Part shown: piece by piece, positions 1-9,783 of the stretch | How the letters are laid out: each line of letters begins with the position of its first letter | How positions within the stretch are numbered: the first letter of the stretch is position 1 | From: Closterium sp. Naga37s-1 | Taxonomy: Eukaryota > Streptophyta > Zygnematophyceae > Desmidiales > Closteriaceae | Direction of reading: 5' to 3' | Length of the DNA stretch: 64,000 nt | Assembly: GCA_947471745.1 (NCBI GenBank) | Contig: CANJKZ010000008.1 | Location: 4,334,501-4,398,500 of the forward strand | Notes under the pieces: generated by a model | What the model was told of the DNA's origin: nothing | Database searches by the model: none | Seen by the model: the letters and a program-made list of their open reading frames with translations, nothing else | Made by a program: the position numbers and the translations under genes

Positions 1-588
1 TTGGCAGACCTGGACAGAAAGGTGAACTCCTTCAGCACCGGGTTCATCCAGCGAAAAGCATCGGTGAGGCAGTGCGCTGAGCAGATCCGCAACACGCTGC
101 CGTTTTCTCCAGACGAGCCCGCTCCAGACGATTTATCCAGAAGAGGATCCTCCACCATGTTAAGATCTCCGATCAAGATAAAGTTCCTCCTCCCCAAAGA
201 GTGCGCCATAAAGGGAGCAAGCACCCCGTCATAAAACAGGCGACGCCTGCAAGCCTTCGCCGGGAAGTATGCAGCCAGGATCGTGCAGTAGAAAGAGTCC
301 CACTGGACATCAGCCTGAAGCAACCGACCCGAGCTGTGAGAGACAATGTTAGTGAAAACAAGAGACTTATTGAAACTTAAGATGGCAACCCCTCCTGCCT
401 TCCCTGCAGGACCGATCGCATGGCAGTGGGGGGCTTTGAGCTTCGTCCAGAAATCATGGTCAGCACCAATCCGTGTGTCAGCTAAGACGAAGATATCAGG
501 CGGTTTCTTTAGCCATGCCTTCAGATGCTTCTGCTTCCCTCTGCTCCCGAGCCCGTTGACATTGAGCTCGCGTATCGACAGGTAAGAA
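1..588 (-). CDS. LINE ORF2, N-terminal AP-endonuclease domain (partial)
   Basis: Reading the minus strand from about 588 to the window edge gives an open frame without stops. It has the exonuclease/endonuclease/phosphatase signatures of LINE ORF2: an N-terminal RELNVNGLGS block, an LADTRIG block (the usual QET or ADTR position), an AAYFPA block and an ILIGDLNMV block (the GDFN motif). The domain nicks target DNA for target-primed reverse transcription. The exact start is unclear; ORF1 ends a little upstream (723) and no clean ATG is in frame near the first conserved residue. The reverse transcriptase part would lie left of position 1. The frame looks intact as far as it goes. Confidence 0.75.
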
Positions 589-722
589 GCTTTATTAATT
601 GGGAAACCATCGAGAAGCCCCAAGCATCCACGGGCTGAGCGAGACACGGACAACAGTTTTATAAAGGACAAGTACAAACACGGGTGATACTAACATGCAG
701 CTTCTGCCTCTCCTTCCTCCTA

Positions 723-2247
723 CTACAACCCATAATCCTTTTTCAGGTGCTTGAGGTTGATCTTCCCCTTCAGCAACCGGAGCGACTCTCCTCCTTTCGG
801 GGCCCCATGACGGTGCCGCTGGGACAACGCGTGATGCGCAGCCTGCTCGAACGACGAACCATGAGCCTTCTCGCAGCTGTCCTGAAGGCAAACCCACTCC
901 TCCCGATTTCCACTGGTGGAAATAAGCACCAGGGACGGGTCCTTGAGGATAATCTTGGTCGCATCTGATGCAGTGGTCGCAGCAGCTGCGCAGCAACGGT
1001 GTGAGAACTCGGTAAAAAAGGAATGTGGAAAGCGACAACGAAACACGCGAAACTCCTTCAGCGACAACGCAAACAGCACAGCTACCATTCAGCTCATGGA
1101 CCCTCCCAATGGTAAGGTGCCATTTGGTGATGTTGTTCTGGCGCTCGACGACGAAAACGTTGTGGTTGTGGATCGAGTGGTGTCCTCCGCACAGGCTGCA
1201 CTTCAAAGCCGGGTAGTGAATCAGCAGAAACTCGTCCTTGTTGAGCGGGTTTTCAATGTAATGCTTCCACCGGTACAAATCTCCCTCGTGAGCAACCACC
1301 AGTCCTTTGATCCGATCCGTATCCAGGCCGGTTACCGAGTTGACCGCACGATGAAAGCAAAGACCTTCCTTAAACACCGACTTCTTTTTCTTCTTGAGCG
1401 GAGCCATCAGCATCCCATGCAGCATCGCAGGTGAAATCTCAGAAGGGACATCTTTGAAGTATAACTCAATCACTGCAGGATTTGTCGCCTTCTGCCTGGC
1501 GAAATCAGGATCTTCCGGATATTGCCAGTCAAAGATAACGTAAGTTCCATTCTTGCACTTATGCTCAACCTGATTACGCCACACAAAGTTAGCGTCAGAT
1601 GCCTTGTCAAAAGTAACTTGCATGCGACCATAATACTTCTTTTACAGGAAACCGGACGACAGCTGCTGGTACGTCGCGGTGACCTGGGCCCCATCAGACA
1701 GCTCATCCTTCCAAATCCCCACCAATCCCTTAATCGTTGCCTGTGTGCGAGGTACTTCCGGCAAGAACTCTTCAGAGATCAGAAGGGTGATCGGGTAGCG
1801 GGAGCGTGACGCGATCTCTCCTTTTGACGCTTCCTCAACCTCCTCGTCAGAATCATAGGCAATAAGCCCGTCATCCTCATCATTGAGCAGGTGAGAAACC
1901 CCTGATGGTCCCGAGCCGTCATCAACATTGTCGCGTGAATCGTTAACAACATCGTCGCCGTGAGATACATCTTCTCCTTCTGGAGCAGTGTCAGAAACAG
2001 CATCTTTGAAAAAGACTTTCTCCTTACCCTTCTTGCTATCATTCGCAGCTTCCTCAATGCGGATGGCTGCGAGCTTCGCCGAGAGGGTCAGAGCTTCAGA
2101 TACATCAGGCTGAAAGGGTCCTTTGGACGCCTTCATGGCGGTAGCAGACTTAAGAGGAAGTCTCGACATGGACTTCGGTTTGGCTGGAGTCGTCGCCGGC
2201 GGAGCAGTAGAGGTAGCAGAAACGAACGGAACCCCAGCAGTGGACGA
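723..2247 (-). pseudogene. LINE ORF1, central and C-terminal part
   Basis: This is the nucleic-acid-binding ORF1 protein of the LINE. From 2247 downward it reads an acidic, low-complexity N-terminal region (SDEEVEE), then a compact region like the RRM-like or DUF4283 part of plant LINE ORF1 proteins, then a Cys/His cluster (CSLCGGHHSIHNH) near 1150-1190, and finally a second Cys/His finger (VCLQDSCEKAH ... HHALSQRH) before the stop at 723. The frame is damaged: a TAA stands in frame at 1642-1644, and the last segment lies in a shifted frame, the shift falling between about 1000 and 1090. The first residues of this ORF lie at 9784-9863, on the far side of the copia insertion. Confidence 0.65.
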
Positions 2248-2383
2248 TGAGAAGAATGAAGAACGAGGATGAATGAACTATGAATGAGGTGAGTACATAT
2301 AGAAAACCCTAATTGGGTTGTACCCCCTATGGGATACCCCACTATAGCCTACACAACAGCATAAGCTATATAATGTTCTGACA
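2248..2383 (-). repeat. 3' LTR of copia element 1
   Basis: 136 bp, identical by eye to 9648-9783. It starts TGAGAAG and ends TGACA on the plus strand. It is preceded by the target duplication GACGA (2243-2247). It is short for a copia LTR but matches the 131-bp LTRs of copia elements B and C in this window, with which it shares the core GTGGGGTA...GGGTACAAC (read on the element strand). Confidence 0.95.
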
Positions 2384-2588
2384 CACCCCCATAGGCAAAG
2401 TGGGGGAGAACAAGGGGTCACAAGACCAGTCAAGCAAAGCAGAGCAAGCTCAGGGTGGATCACAACGTCACCACACAGTCCGAGCACAACGACAAGGCCA
2501 CAAGGCCAGTTCACATGCAGGAGTACACATATATATATAGAGCTAGACAAGCAAGAGCAGGTATATATATGTGACAGTACAAGTAAGG

Positions 2589-5500
2589 TCAAGAGGAGAG
2601 CAAGTGAGGCAAGACAGGTACAAGACCCAGCTGAGTGCAGAAGCGCTGATGGTCACAAGGCGCAAGTGCCTTGGTGAACACATCAGCAGTGTTGGCCTGA
2701 GAGGCCACGTACGCAAGTCGCAACTGACCACGCTGCTGCAGCTCACGAGCAAGAAAGTAACGGAGAGCAATGTGCTTCGTTCTGTGCTCCAAGCGCTGCT
2801 CTCGACACAAGGCCAGCATGGCCTTGTTGTCTACGTACAGCACTGGAGGAGAACGAGGCGGCTCTCCAAGGTCAGTCAGCAGGTAGGTGAGCCAGCGAAG
2901 CTCCTGTGCAGCCATGGCCCCGGCGTAGATCTCAGCCTCACAACTGGAGCCGAGAACAGAGGACGAGCGAGTAGCTCGCCACGAGACAGAGCCGGAACCA
3001 AGACTGAAGGTGTAACCCTGCGACGACCGCTGCGTAGCCTGGTCGTCAGCCCAAGAAGCGTCCGCGTGCCCAGTGAGGACCACTGGACTCCGCCCTCCAA
3101 GCACTAGTCCCATGCCCGACGTACTGCACAAGTATCGCAACACCCTCTTCGCTGCAGCCATGTGCTCTGGTCGGTGTCTCCCAGGAGCAACATAGCGTGC
3201 AAGAATGCTAAGAGGGTATGCAAGGTCAGGTCGTGTGCAGGTCATCAGGTACATGAGGCAGCCAACAAGCTCTGGATACGGGCCACTCGACTCTACGGAC
3301 TCATCCGAAGGCAGAGCTGAGAGTGAGTGGCGAGTAGGCAGAGGAGTGGCCTGAGGCGAGGAGTACGTGAAGCCGAAGCGCTGAAGGACCTGCTGCACCA
3401 TGTGTGACTGAGTCAGGGTAATGGTGCGGCGTGCTCTGTCCCGGGTGATCTGCAAGCCAAGGTAGCTGCGCAGTTCACCCAGGTCTGTGCACGTGTGTCT
3501 CTTCTGCAGCTCGGACTTCACGTGGGCGAGTCCAGCAGTGTCAGCTGTGGCAAAGACCAAGTCGTCGACGTACACGAGGATGTAGAACGGCGGCAGAGAG
3601 GTGTCGGTGCGTAGAAACAGCGACGGGTCGGCAGTAGAAGGAGCAAACCCAAGAGCCGCAAGCGTAGTCCTCAGTGTGTCGTGCCACTCACGTGGCGCCT
3701 GGCGGAGACCGTAGACTGGACGCCGGAGACTCCACTGGGTACCAGGAGGGAAAGACCCAGTGAAGCCAAGTGGGCGGCGCAGCCAGATCTCCTCGTGCAG
3801 GCTGCCCTGCAAGAAAGCAGTGCTGAAGTCGAGAGAGTGCAGCTCGTAGTCACGGTGAGCAGCAACGTGTAGCAGCACCCGAAGAGTGGTCATCTTCGGG
3901 GTGGGGGAGAAGGTCTGAAAGTAGTCAACTCCCTGTCGCTGACTGAAGCCACGAGCCACGTAACGTGCCTTGAAGACAGGCGGAGAACCCGGCGGCCGCT
4001 TCACCCTGAAGATCCACATGCCACTGACGATGTTCGCCCCAAGAGGGGGGACAGCGTCAACGTAGGTGCCTGTGGACTTCCAGGAAGCCATCTCTGCATC
4101 CATAGCTGCCTGCCACTGAGAGGAGTAGGGACCCTCTATCGCCTCCGCGTAAGAGCGCGGAGTCGGGATGTCAAGTGCATCCGGGTCTCCCTCAGGGGTA
4201 AGCAGTACGGACACGAGATGAGGTGAAGCAGCTGCCAGACACTGGAACTCCTCCTGCCTGTCCTCAAGGACGTCCGTGCCAAGGGCACACTCACCCCCGA
4301 CTGACGAAGGACAGGCAGACCCAGACTCAGCGACAAGACTAGCAGCGTAGTCTAGGCGACAGCGAGCAGCAAAGTCGACGAGCTCAGTAACTAGGGCAGA
4401 CGCAGCAGTAGACTCGAAGGAAGGGTCAGTGACGACAGTAGCAAGGAGACGCGTGACAGTAGGACTGGCAGCACGAAGAGAGTCCGACGCAGGGTCGGGA
4501 AGAGCAGGAAGAGAGGACTCAGGAGGAGAAGGCAAAGGGGCACGCAGAGGAGCAGTAGACGGACGCAGAGACATCCTGTGCGTGCCAGGGACAGGAGGAG
4601 GACGCTGACGCGAACCACGACCACTAGCGCGAGCAGCACGGACAGGCGACGCAGGGCGAGACGCAGGCTCACGACGCTCAGTAAGACCTCCAGTAGGACC
4701 AGTGTAGGGAGAAGGAGCAGGCAAAGGGGAGGTAGGCTGTAGCAGTGACCGCGACGGGACAGGCTGTGGACCCTCCAAGAGAGGAGGAGGACCAGGAGAG
4801 GGCGGAAGACCAAGAACCTGCTGCAGGAGTGGAACGAAGTACGGTCGAGGCCGCGTAGCTACGCCAGAAACAGCAGGGACAGCACCAGTACCCCCAGCAG
4901 GAGCACCCGCTCCAGCAGCACCTCCAGTAGCTCCAGAACCTCGAGCAACACCAGGAGCACCCCCAGCAGGACCGCCAGTGGTAGTCTCAGCGCCAACACC
5001 CTCAGCAGCACCAGCTCCAGTCGAACCCGCAGGCCCAGCAGCTCCAGTACTCCCAGTACGAGCACCTCCGGGACCCGCAACAGCAGCACCCTCAGTAGCC
5101 GACGAACCTCCAGCACCAGCAGCACGGCTCCAGCGCCGGGCAAACCACTCGCGCAGCTCCTGTGGAGAGAGTGGCTCCCGGCGAGACAAAGCACGCGTAG
5201 AAACTCGAGGCGGAGGACCTCCAGGCGCAGCACTCCCAGGTCCAGCACCCCCAGGCAAAGCACCCCCAGGCGTAGCACCCCCACACTCAGCACCCCCAGG
5301 CTCAGCACCCCCAGGCTCAGCACCCCCAGGCTCAGCACCCCCAGGCTCAGCACCCCCAGACTCAGCACCCCCAGACTCAGCACCCCCAGGCTCAGCACCC
5401 CCAGGCCCAGCACCCCCAGGCCCAGCACCCCCAGGCTCAGCACCCCCAGCAGTACCAGAGTCACCAGTGACCTCGACAGGCTCGACTGCGTCTACCTGGG

Positions 5501-8500
5501 ACACACCTGAAGGGGCAGGACCCTGAGGGGGGAGGGGGTCTACCGGGGGGGGACCTGGTACAAGGAAGAGCGGGGGCGGGGGGGGGGACGGAGTGCGGTA
5601 GGGGAAGAGGCGGTAGTAGGGTACCGACTCGTCGAACGTGACGTCCTGAGAGGACAGAACACGGCGAGAGGTGGGGTGGTAGAACTGCCACCCAGGCGCG
5701 TCTGGGGGGAACCCCAGGAAGACGCAAGGAGCAGCACGAGGGGACAGTTTGTCCGCAGACAAGTCGCGGACAAACGCCCGAGATCCCCAGACCCGGAACG
5801 CCGACGCATCGCCCACCTTCCCGGTCCACAGCAAGGCTGGGGAGGTCTCCGGCCTGGAGACCCTGGGGTGAAGGTTGATCTGACGTGCCGCGTACCTCAC
5901 CGCAAACGGCCACAGAAAATGGGGGGCAGCCGCATGCATCATAGACGTACGAGCGACGTCCATGACCATGCCAATGCGGCGCTCAGCAATCCCATTTTGC
6001 TGCGGAGAGTCCGGGAGCGTGAAGGTCTGACGGATGCCTCGTGCACGACAGTAGGCTCGCAGAAGGCCAGAGGAGAACTCTCCGCCTCTGTCCGAGTGCA
6101 GACGCAGAACAGGAAAGTCGGAGCCAAAGCTCTGCCTGAGCTGGAGACGAGCTGCGCGGATCCAGTCAATCAGCACCTCAGTGACATCACCCTTGCCGCG
6201 CAAGGGGAAGACTGCGGTGTAACGCGAGTAGTCGTCAACAACGAGCAGGAAGTAGCGCTCGTGACCCTGCCCACGGACGCGGGCTGGGCCCCACACGTCC
6301 ATGTGGAGCGTCTGCAACGGGGCCTCTGTCGGAGGAAACTGGGAGGAGTGAGGGGCAGCACGCTGGCGCCCCTCGACACAGGGGACACAGGTAGGGCCAG
6401 GGCCCTGAGGAAGGGGAGGGAGGGACCGGGGGAGACCAGACACTAGAAGACGGGAGGCCATGCCTCTGAGCCGAAGCAGAGAGGGGTGACCAAGACGGTG
6501 GTGCCAGAGAAGAGTCTCGTGAGACAGGAGACGACAAGAACAGGGGGCAGACTCAGGACCAGACCTGGACGCAGCAGCAAACACCTGACCCGACGAAGCG
6601 ACTCTACCAGACTCAGTAACGGGAGGAGACGCAGTGGTCAGTGTGTACAGGCTCGACCCCGGCTGACGGGTAAACGTAGCCAGGTGTCGGCCTGTGCTAG
6701 CCTCTGTACAGTGCGTCACCCGCTGGCGCGCAGGAGTGAACTGGTGTACACCCGCATCCTGTAGGTCAGCACCACTCACCAGGTTCGTAGAGAACGAGGG
6801 GAGGTAGAGACCAGACAGGGTGCCAGAGGGAGCCGCCGGACACGGGAGGACTGTGGAGAAGCGAGACAGGACAGGACCCCCAGAGGGGTCAGCCAGAGAC
6901 ACTGCAACCGGTCGACTCAGCGGTGTGAGTGTGGTGCGGTCCCTAAAGAAGGAGCGAGACGCCCCAGAGTCAAGGGTGAAGGTGAGGGAGGCCGAAGCCG
7001 ACGTAGTACCTGAGAGCGCAGACTCACCAGTACCTGAGGACGCAGACACACGAGCACCTAGGGCAGCAGCGTCGCAAGCACCTAGGGCAGCAGCCTCACC
7101 AGGACCTAGAGCAGCAGTCTCAATACCCGGATCGGGCGGGAAACACCGGTAACAGTCACCCTCATCACTAATAGACACAGCATACATGGCAGAGAGAATA
7201 GCATCAAAGTCAAGATCATAGATGGCAACACCCGCCCTGGACAGGTCACCCCAACGAGGGATCTCTGAGGCCTCCGGGAACTGGTGACGCCACGCGTCCG
7301 TCAGGCGGCCAAAGCAGCGCTGAGTAGGGTGGGGACCCCCACACTGCTCACCCGCACGGTCGCCGGTGCGCAAAACGTAGGAGCACGGACCAAAACACCC
7401 ACCTCGCTGACGCGCAGTGTACCACTCACGAAGCTGCTGAGGGGACAAGGTGTCACGACCACGCTGCTGCTGCTGGCGCGAGCCACCACCGGAGCCACTC
7501 CTCTGCGAAGACCCGCGACCAGCACCACCTCCACCCCCGCCGCCTCCTCCGCCTCCGCCGCCTCCGCTACTGCCGCCGCCTCCACCTCCGCCTCCGCCGC
7601 CGCCACCTCCGCCACCCCCGCTCCCACTGCCACCGCCGCCGACACCTCCGCCTCCACTGCCGCCACCGACTCCTCCACCCCCACCTCCACTCCCACCGCC
7701 ACCCCCACTCCCCCCACTGCCGCCACCTCCACCTCCACCGCCCCCGCTCGCTCCTCCAGCGCCCTTGCCCCCCTTGCCCTTGCCAGAGCGGCGTCTCCCA
7801 CTAGGGGCAGACGCCACACCGACCGACTCAAGACCAAGGAGGTCGGCCGCAGCAGCAGAGGCAACAGAGGGCAGAAGGGGGGAGGGGGAACACCCCTCAA
7901 AGATGGGGGTGCGCGGGTCACCACGAGAGGCTCCTACAGCGACTATGCTCTTCTCGGCCGCTAGGAGGGACTTCTCGAGGAGGTCAACAGTGAGAGTGGT
8001 GGGACAGACAGAGAGAAAGTGGTCCCTGACTATGCGAAGGGAGTCAGGAAGGCGAGTGACTATGTAGTAAAGAGTGATGTACATGGGGGGGGGGTTCTTG
8101 GCGCAGAAGTCAGCAGGGAGTGCAGCGCGGTAGCGAGTGTCACTAGTGCGGAGGTGCGTAATGAGGTCAGCGACTGTGGGAAAGGCAGCAAGGTCAGGAA
8201 AGAGGTACGGTAGCATGAGACGGCTCAGTGCAGCAGTGGCAGGGGAGGAGTAGCGCGCAACTACAGCGTCGTACAAGGTCTGAGCACTCTTGTACTGACT
8301 AAAGTGTGCACGCTCGGAGGTAGGGAGGTGGCGACGCACAGCAAGACGTGCAGCAGCGTCGCGCGTGGCCCACTGGGAGCGAACAGTTGCGTCGGCGTCA
8401 GCAGCAGGGGCAGTGGAGGCGCCAGAGGTGAGGTCAAAGAGAGAGAGACCATCTGCCCTATCGCACTGTAAGAACAGCTGCAGGTCATCCACCCAGACCT

Positions 8501-8555
8501 CAAAGTCAATGGCCCGACCCTCAGCGTCAAAGACTAGAACACTAGGGGTAGCCAT
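2589..8555 (-). CDS. Copia element 1 gag-pol polyprotein
   Basis: A single open frame of about 1,990 residues. An ATG at 8555 gives MATPSVLVFDAEGR, which matches the Gag start of the sister elements B and C, so I prefer it to the upstream alternative start. Order: Gag (about 1-255), a very long Gly/Ser tract (about 260-360), a Cys/His cluster (about 385-420), protease (LDSGASRSFF), pre-integrase finger (HHRLGH), integrase (HMDVWGPA, HSDRGGEF, SPQQNGIAERR), a Pro/Gly-rich linker with GGAEPG-type repeats, reverse transcriptase (YVDDLVFA) and RNase H (TGHADASWADD, CEAEIYAGA, TKHIALRYF). It supplies all functions for copying and integrating the element. Treated here as a fossil element that looks whole. 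Confidence 0.93.
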   Translation of the reverse strand: MATPSVLVFDAEGRAIDFEVWVDDLQLFLQCDRADGLSLFDLTSGASTAPAADADATVRSQWATRDAAARLAVRRHLPTSERAHFSQYKSAQTLYDAVVARYSSPATAALSRLMLPYLFPDLAAFPTVADLITHLRTSDTRYRAALPADFCAKNPPPMYITLYYIVTRLPDSLRIVRDHFLSVCPTTLTVDLLEKSLLAAEKSIVAVGASRGDPRTPIFEGCSPSPLLPSVASAAAADLLGLESVGVASAPSGRRRSGKGKGGKGAGGASGGGGGGGGGSGGSGGGGGSGGGGGGVGGGSGGGGVGGGGSGSGGGGGGGGGGGGGGGGSSGGGGGGGGGGGGGGAGRGSSQRSGSGGGSRQQQQRGRDTLSPQQLREWYTARQRGGCFGPCSYVLRTGDRAGEQCGGPHPTQRCFGRLTDAWRHQFPEASEIPRWGDLSRAGVAIYDLDFDAILSAMYAVSISDEGDCYRCFPPDPGIETAALGPGEAAALGACDAAALGARVSASSGTGESALSGTTSASASLTFTLDSGASRSFFRDRTTLTPLSRPVAVSLADPSGGPVLSRFSTVLPCPAAPSGTLSGLYLPSFSTNLVSGADLQDAGVHQFTPARQRVTHCTEASTGRHLATFTRQPGSSLYTLTTASPPVTESGRVASSGQVFAAASRSGPESAPCSCRLLSHETLLWHHRLGHPSLLRLRGMASRLLVSGLPRSLPPLPQGPGPTCVPCVEGRQRAAPHSSQFPPTEAPLQTLHMDVWGPARVRGQGHERYFLLVVDDYSRYTAVFPLRGKGDVTEVLIDWIRAARLQLRQSFGSDFPVLRLHSDRGGEFSSGLLRAYCRARGIRQTFTLPDSPQQNGIAERRIGMVMDVARTSMMHAAAPHFLWPFAVRYAARQINLHPRVSRPETSPALLWTGKVGDASAFRVWGSRAFVRDLSADKLSPRAAPCVFLGFPPDAPGWQFYHPTSRRVLSSQDVTFDESVPYYRLFPYRTPSPPPPPLFLVPGPPPVDPLPPQGPAPSGVSQVDAVEPVEVTGDSGTAGGAEPGGAGPGGAGPGGAEPGGAESGGAESGGAEPGGAEPGGAEPGGAEPGGAECGGATPGGALPGGAGPGSAAPGGPPPRVSTRALSRREPLSPQELREWFARRWSRAAGAGGSSATEGAAVAGPGGARTGSTGAAGPAGSTGAGAAEGVGAETTTGGPAGGAPGVARGSGATGGAAGAGAPAGGTGAVPAVSGVATRPRPYFVPLLQQVLGLPPSPGPPPLLEGPQPVPSRSLLQPTSPLPAPSPYTGPTGGLTERREPASRPASPVRAARASGRGSRQRPPPVPGTHRMSLRPSTAPLRAPLPSPPESSLPALPDPASDSLRAASPTVTRLLATVVTDPSFESTAASALVTELVDFAARCRLDYAASLVAESGSACPSSVGGECALGTDVLEDRQEEFQCLAAASPHLVSVLLTPEGDPDALDIPTPRSYAEAIEGPYSSQWQAAMDAEMASWKSTGTYVDAVPPLGANIVSGMWIFRVKRPPGSPPVFKARYVARGFSQRQGVDYFQTFSPTPKMTTLRVLLHVAAHRDYELHSLDFSTAFLQGSLHEEIWLRRPLGFTGSFPPGTQWSLRRPVYGLRQAPREWHDTLRTTLAALGFAPSTADPSLFLRTDTSLPPFYILVYVDDLVFATADTAGLAHVKSELQKRHTCTDLGELRSYLGLQITRDRARRTITLTQSHMVQQVLQRFGFTYSSPQATPLPTRHSLSALPSDESVESSGPYPELVGCLMYLMTCTRPDLAYPLSILARYVAPGRHRPEHMAAAKRVLRYLCSTSGMGLVLGGRSPVVLTGHADASWADDQATQRSSQGYTFSLGSGSVSWRATRSSSVLGSSCEAEIYAGAMAAQELRWLTYLLTDLGEPPRSPPVLYVDNKAMLALCREQRLEHRTKHIALRYFLARELQQRGQLRLAYVASQANTADVFTKALAPCDHQRFCTQLGLVPVLPHLLSS
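5225..5460 (-). repeat. 15-bp tandem repeat in the integrase-RT linker of copia element 1
   Basis: The plus strand shows a run of units like cagcacccccaggct, about fifteen copies with small changes. On the coding strand these read as a Gly-Gly-Ala-Glu-Pro-type repeat. The related elements B (35840-35980) and C (45240-45420) carry the same kind of array with fewer copies at the same place, so the tract appears to vary in length within the family. Confidence 0.85.
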
Positions 8556-8629
8556 GACCCTAGACGACTGGCAGCGCAAACAGTAGGGTGAGGGCAGTGC
8601 AGTGAAAGGGCGCTGTGCTCACCAGACTG

Positions 8630-9535
8630 GACAGGTCGGGCGGCCCGGAAGGAGGGCGGCGCGGCGGCTCGGCGGCTCGGCTGCCGGGCGGCTCGGCGGC
8701 TCGGCGGCTCCGCTGCTGGGCGGCACGGCTGCTGGGCGGCTCGGCTGCTGGGCGGCTCGGCTGTTGAGCGGCTCGGCTGCTGGGCGGCTCGGCTGCTCTG
8801 CTGTCGGGCGGCTCGGTTGTGCTGCTGAGGGGCAGCACGGCTCGGGCTGTTCGGGCGGTGCGGGCGGCTCGGGCGGCTCAGCTCCTCAGCGGCACAGGCG
8901 GCGTGGGGACCGAGACGGCGGCGCGCGGCTGGGACGGGCGGCGCACGGGCGGCGTGGGGCCGGGACTGCGGTGCGCGGCCGGGACGGGCGGCTCACGGGC
9001 GGCGTGGGGCCGGGACGGACGGCGCGCGGGCGTCGAGGGGCCGGGACGGGCGGCGCGCGGGCGTCGAGGGGCCGGGACGGGCGACGCGCGGGCGTCTAGG
9101 GGTCGGGCCGGGTGGCGCGCGGGCGTCTAGGGGCCGGGACGGGCGGCGCGTGGGCGTCGAGGGGCCGGGACGGGCGGCGCGCGGGCGTCTAGGGGCCGGG
9201 ACGGGCGGCGCGCGGGCGTCTAGGGGCCGGGACGGGCGGCTCACGGGCGGCGAGGGGCCGGGACGGGCGGCGCGCGGGCGTCGAGGGGCCGGGACGGGCG
9301 GCGCGCGGGCGTCGAGGGGCCGGGACGGGCGGCGCGCGGGCGTCTAGGGGCCGGGACGGGCGGCGCGCGGGCGTCTAGGGGCCGGGACGGGCGGCGCGCG
9401 GGCGTCTAGGGGCCGGGCCGGGTGGCGCGCGGGCGTCTAGGGGCCGGGACGGGCGGCGCGCGGGCGTCTAAGGGGCCGGGACGGGCGGCGCGCGGGCGTC
9501 TAAGGGCCGTGACGGGCGGCTAAAGGGGCCACTAG
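8630..9535 (-). repeat. GC-rich minisatellite leader of copia element 1
   Basis: Between the primer-binding site and the gag start lie two arrays. At 8640-8830 there are short units of the cggctcgg/ctgctggg kind. At about 8930-9535 there are roughly twenty units of about 30 bp built on gggccgggacgggcgg plus cgcgcgggcgtc. The frames across them are open for long stretches only because of composition, so I do not call them genes. Elements B and C have leaders of similar composition but different units. Confidence 0.88.
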
Positions 9536-9618
9536 GGGCCAAGAGAGAGGGGAGCGCGACTCGGGTAGGGGCAGAGTGCGCTCCGGGCAGGAAAAAAAAA
9601 CGGTGGGCCCTAGGAACA

Positions 9619-9647
9619 GTTCCCACGAGGGAACCTGCTCGATACCA
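9619..9647 (-). other. Primer-binding site and adjoining hairpin of copia element 1
   Basis: Directly inside the 5' LTR the element strand begins TGGTATCGAGCAGG, close to the complement of the 3' end of plant initiator tRNA-Met (TGGTATCAGAGC...), the usual copia primer. It runs straight into a perfect hairpin, GTTCCC-TCGT-GGGAAC (9619-9634). The same arrangement occurs in element C, and with a different stem sequence in element B. Confidence 0.8.
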
Positions 9648-9783
9648 TGAGAAGAATGAAGAACGAGGATGAATGAACTATGAATGAGGTGAGTACATAT
9701 AGAAAACCCTAATTGGGTTGTACCCCCTATGGGATACCCCACTATAGCCTACACAACAGCATAAGCTATATAATGTTCTGACA
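9648..9783 (-). repeat. 5' LTR of copia element 1
   Basis: 136 bp, identical by eye to 2248-2383. It is followed on the plus strand by the target duplication GACGA (9784-9788). As the upstream LTR it should hold the element's promoter; no TATA box stands out with certainty, though an AT-rich stretch (tatataat) is present at 9766-9773. Confidence 0.95.

Larger units (their letters stand above)
1..2247 (-). mobile_element. LINE (L1-like non-LTR retrotransposon), distal part
   Basis: The minus strand carries most of a LINE: the body of ORF1 (to about 723) followed by the start of ORF2 with an AP-endonuclease domain that runs off the left edge. The element is interrupted at 2247/9784 by a copia insertion, and its 5' part resumes at 9784. 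ORF1 followed by an endonuclease-first ORF2 is the plant L1 layout. No 3' end, poly(A) or target duplication can be seen because the element leaves the window. Seen: domains and order. Inferred: L1-like clade, since no reverse transcriptase lies inside the window. Confidence 0.8.
2248..9783 (-). mobile_element. Ty1/copia LTR retrotransposon 1, whole-looking, inserted in LINE ORF1
   Basis: A 7,536-bp element in minus orientation bounded by two 136-bp LTRs that appear identical base for base, each beginning TG and ending CA on the plus strand. Target duplication GACGA is present at 2243-2247 and 9784-9788. On the element strand the order is 5' LTR, tRNA-iMet-type primer-binding site, GC-rich repetitive leader, a single long gag-pol frame, a G-rich polypurine stretch (2386-2400 region) and 3' LTR. 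Gag, protease, integrase, reverse transcriptase and RNase H come in copia order. The perfect LTR match and exact target duplication point to a very recent insertion. The element looks whole. Confidence 0.95.

Noticed and set aside
7284-8067. Long plus-strand Pro-rich and Thr/Ser-rich frames
   Set aside because: They are antisense to the Gly-rich tract of copia element 1; the GC-rich repeat keeps all frames open.
8640-9535. Frames in the GC-rich leader of copia element 1 that could suggest an extra gene
   Set aside because: Tandem repeats with length near a multiple of three keep frames open; sister elements have no homologous protein there.
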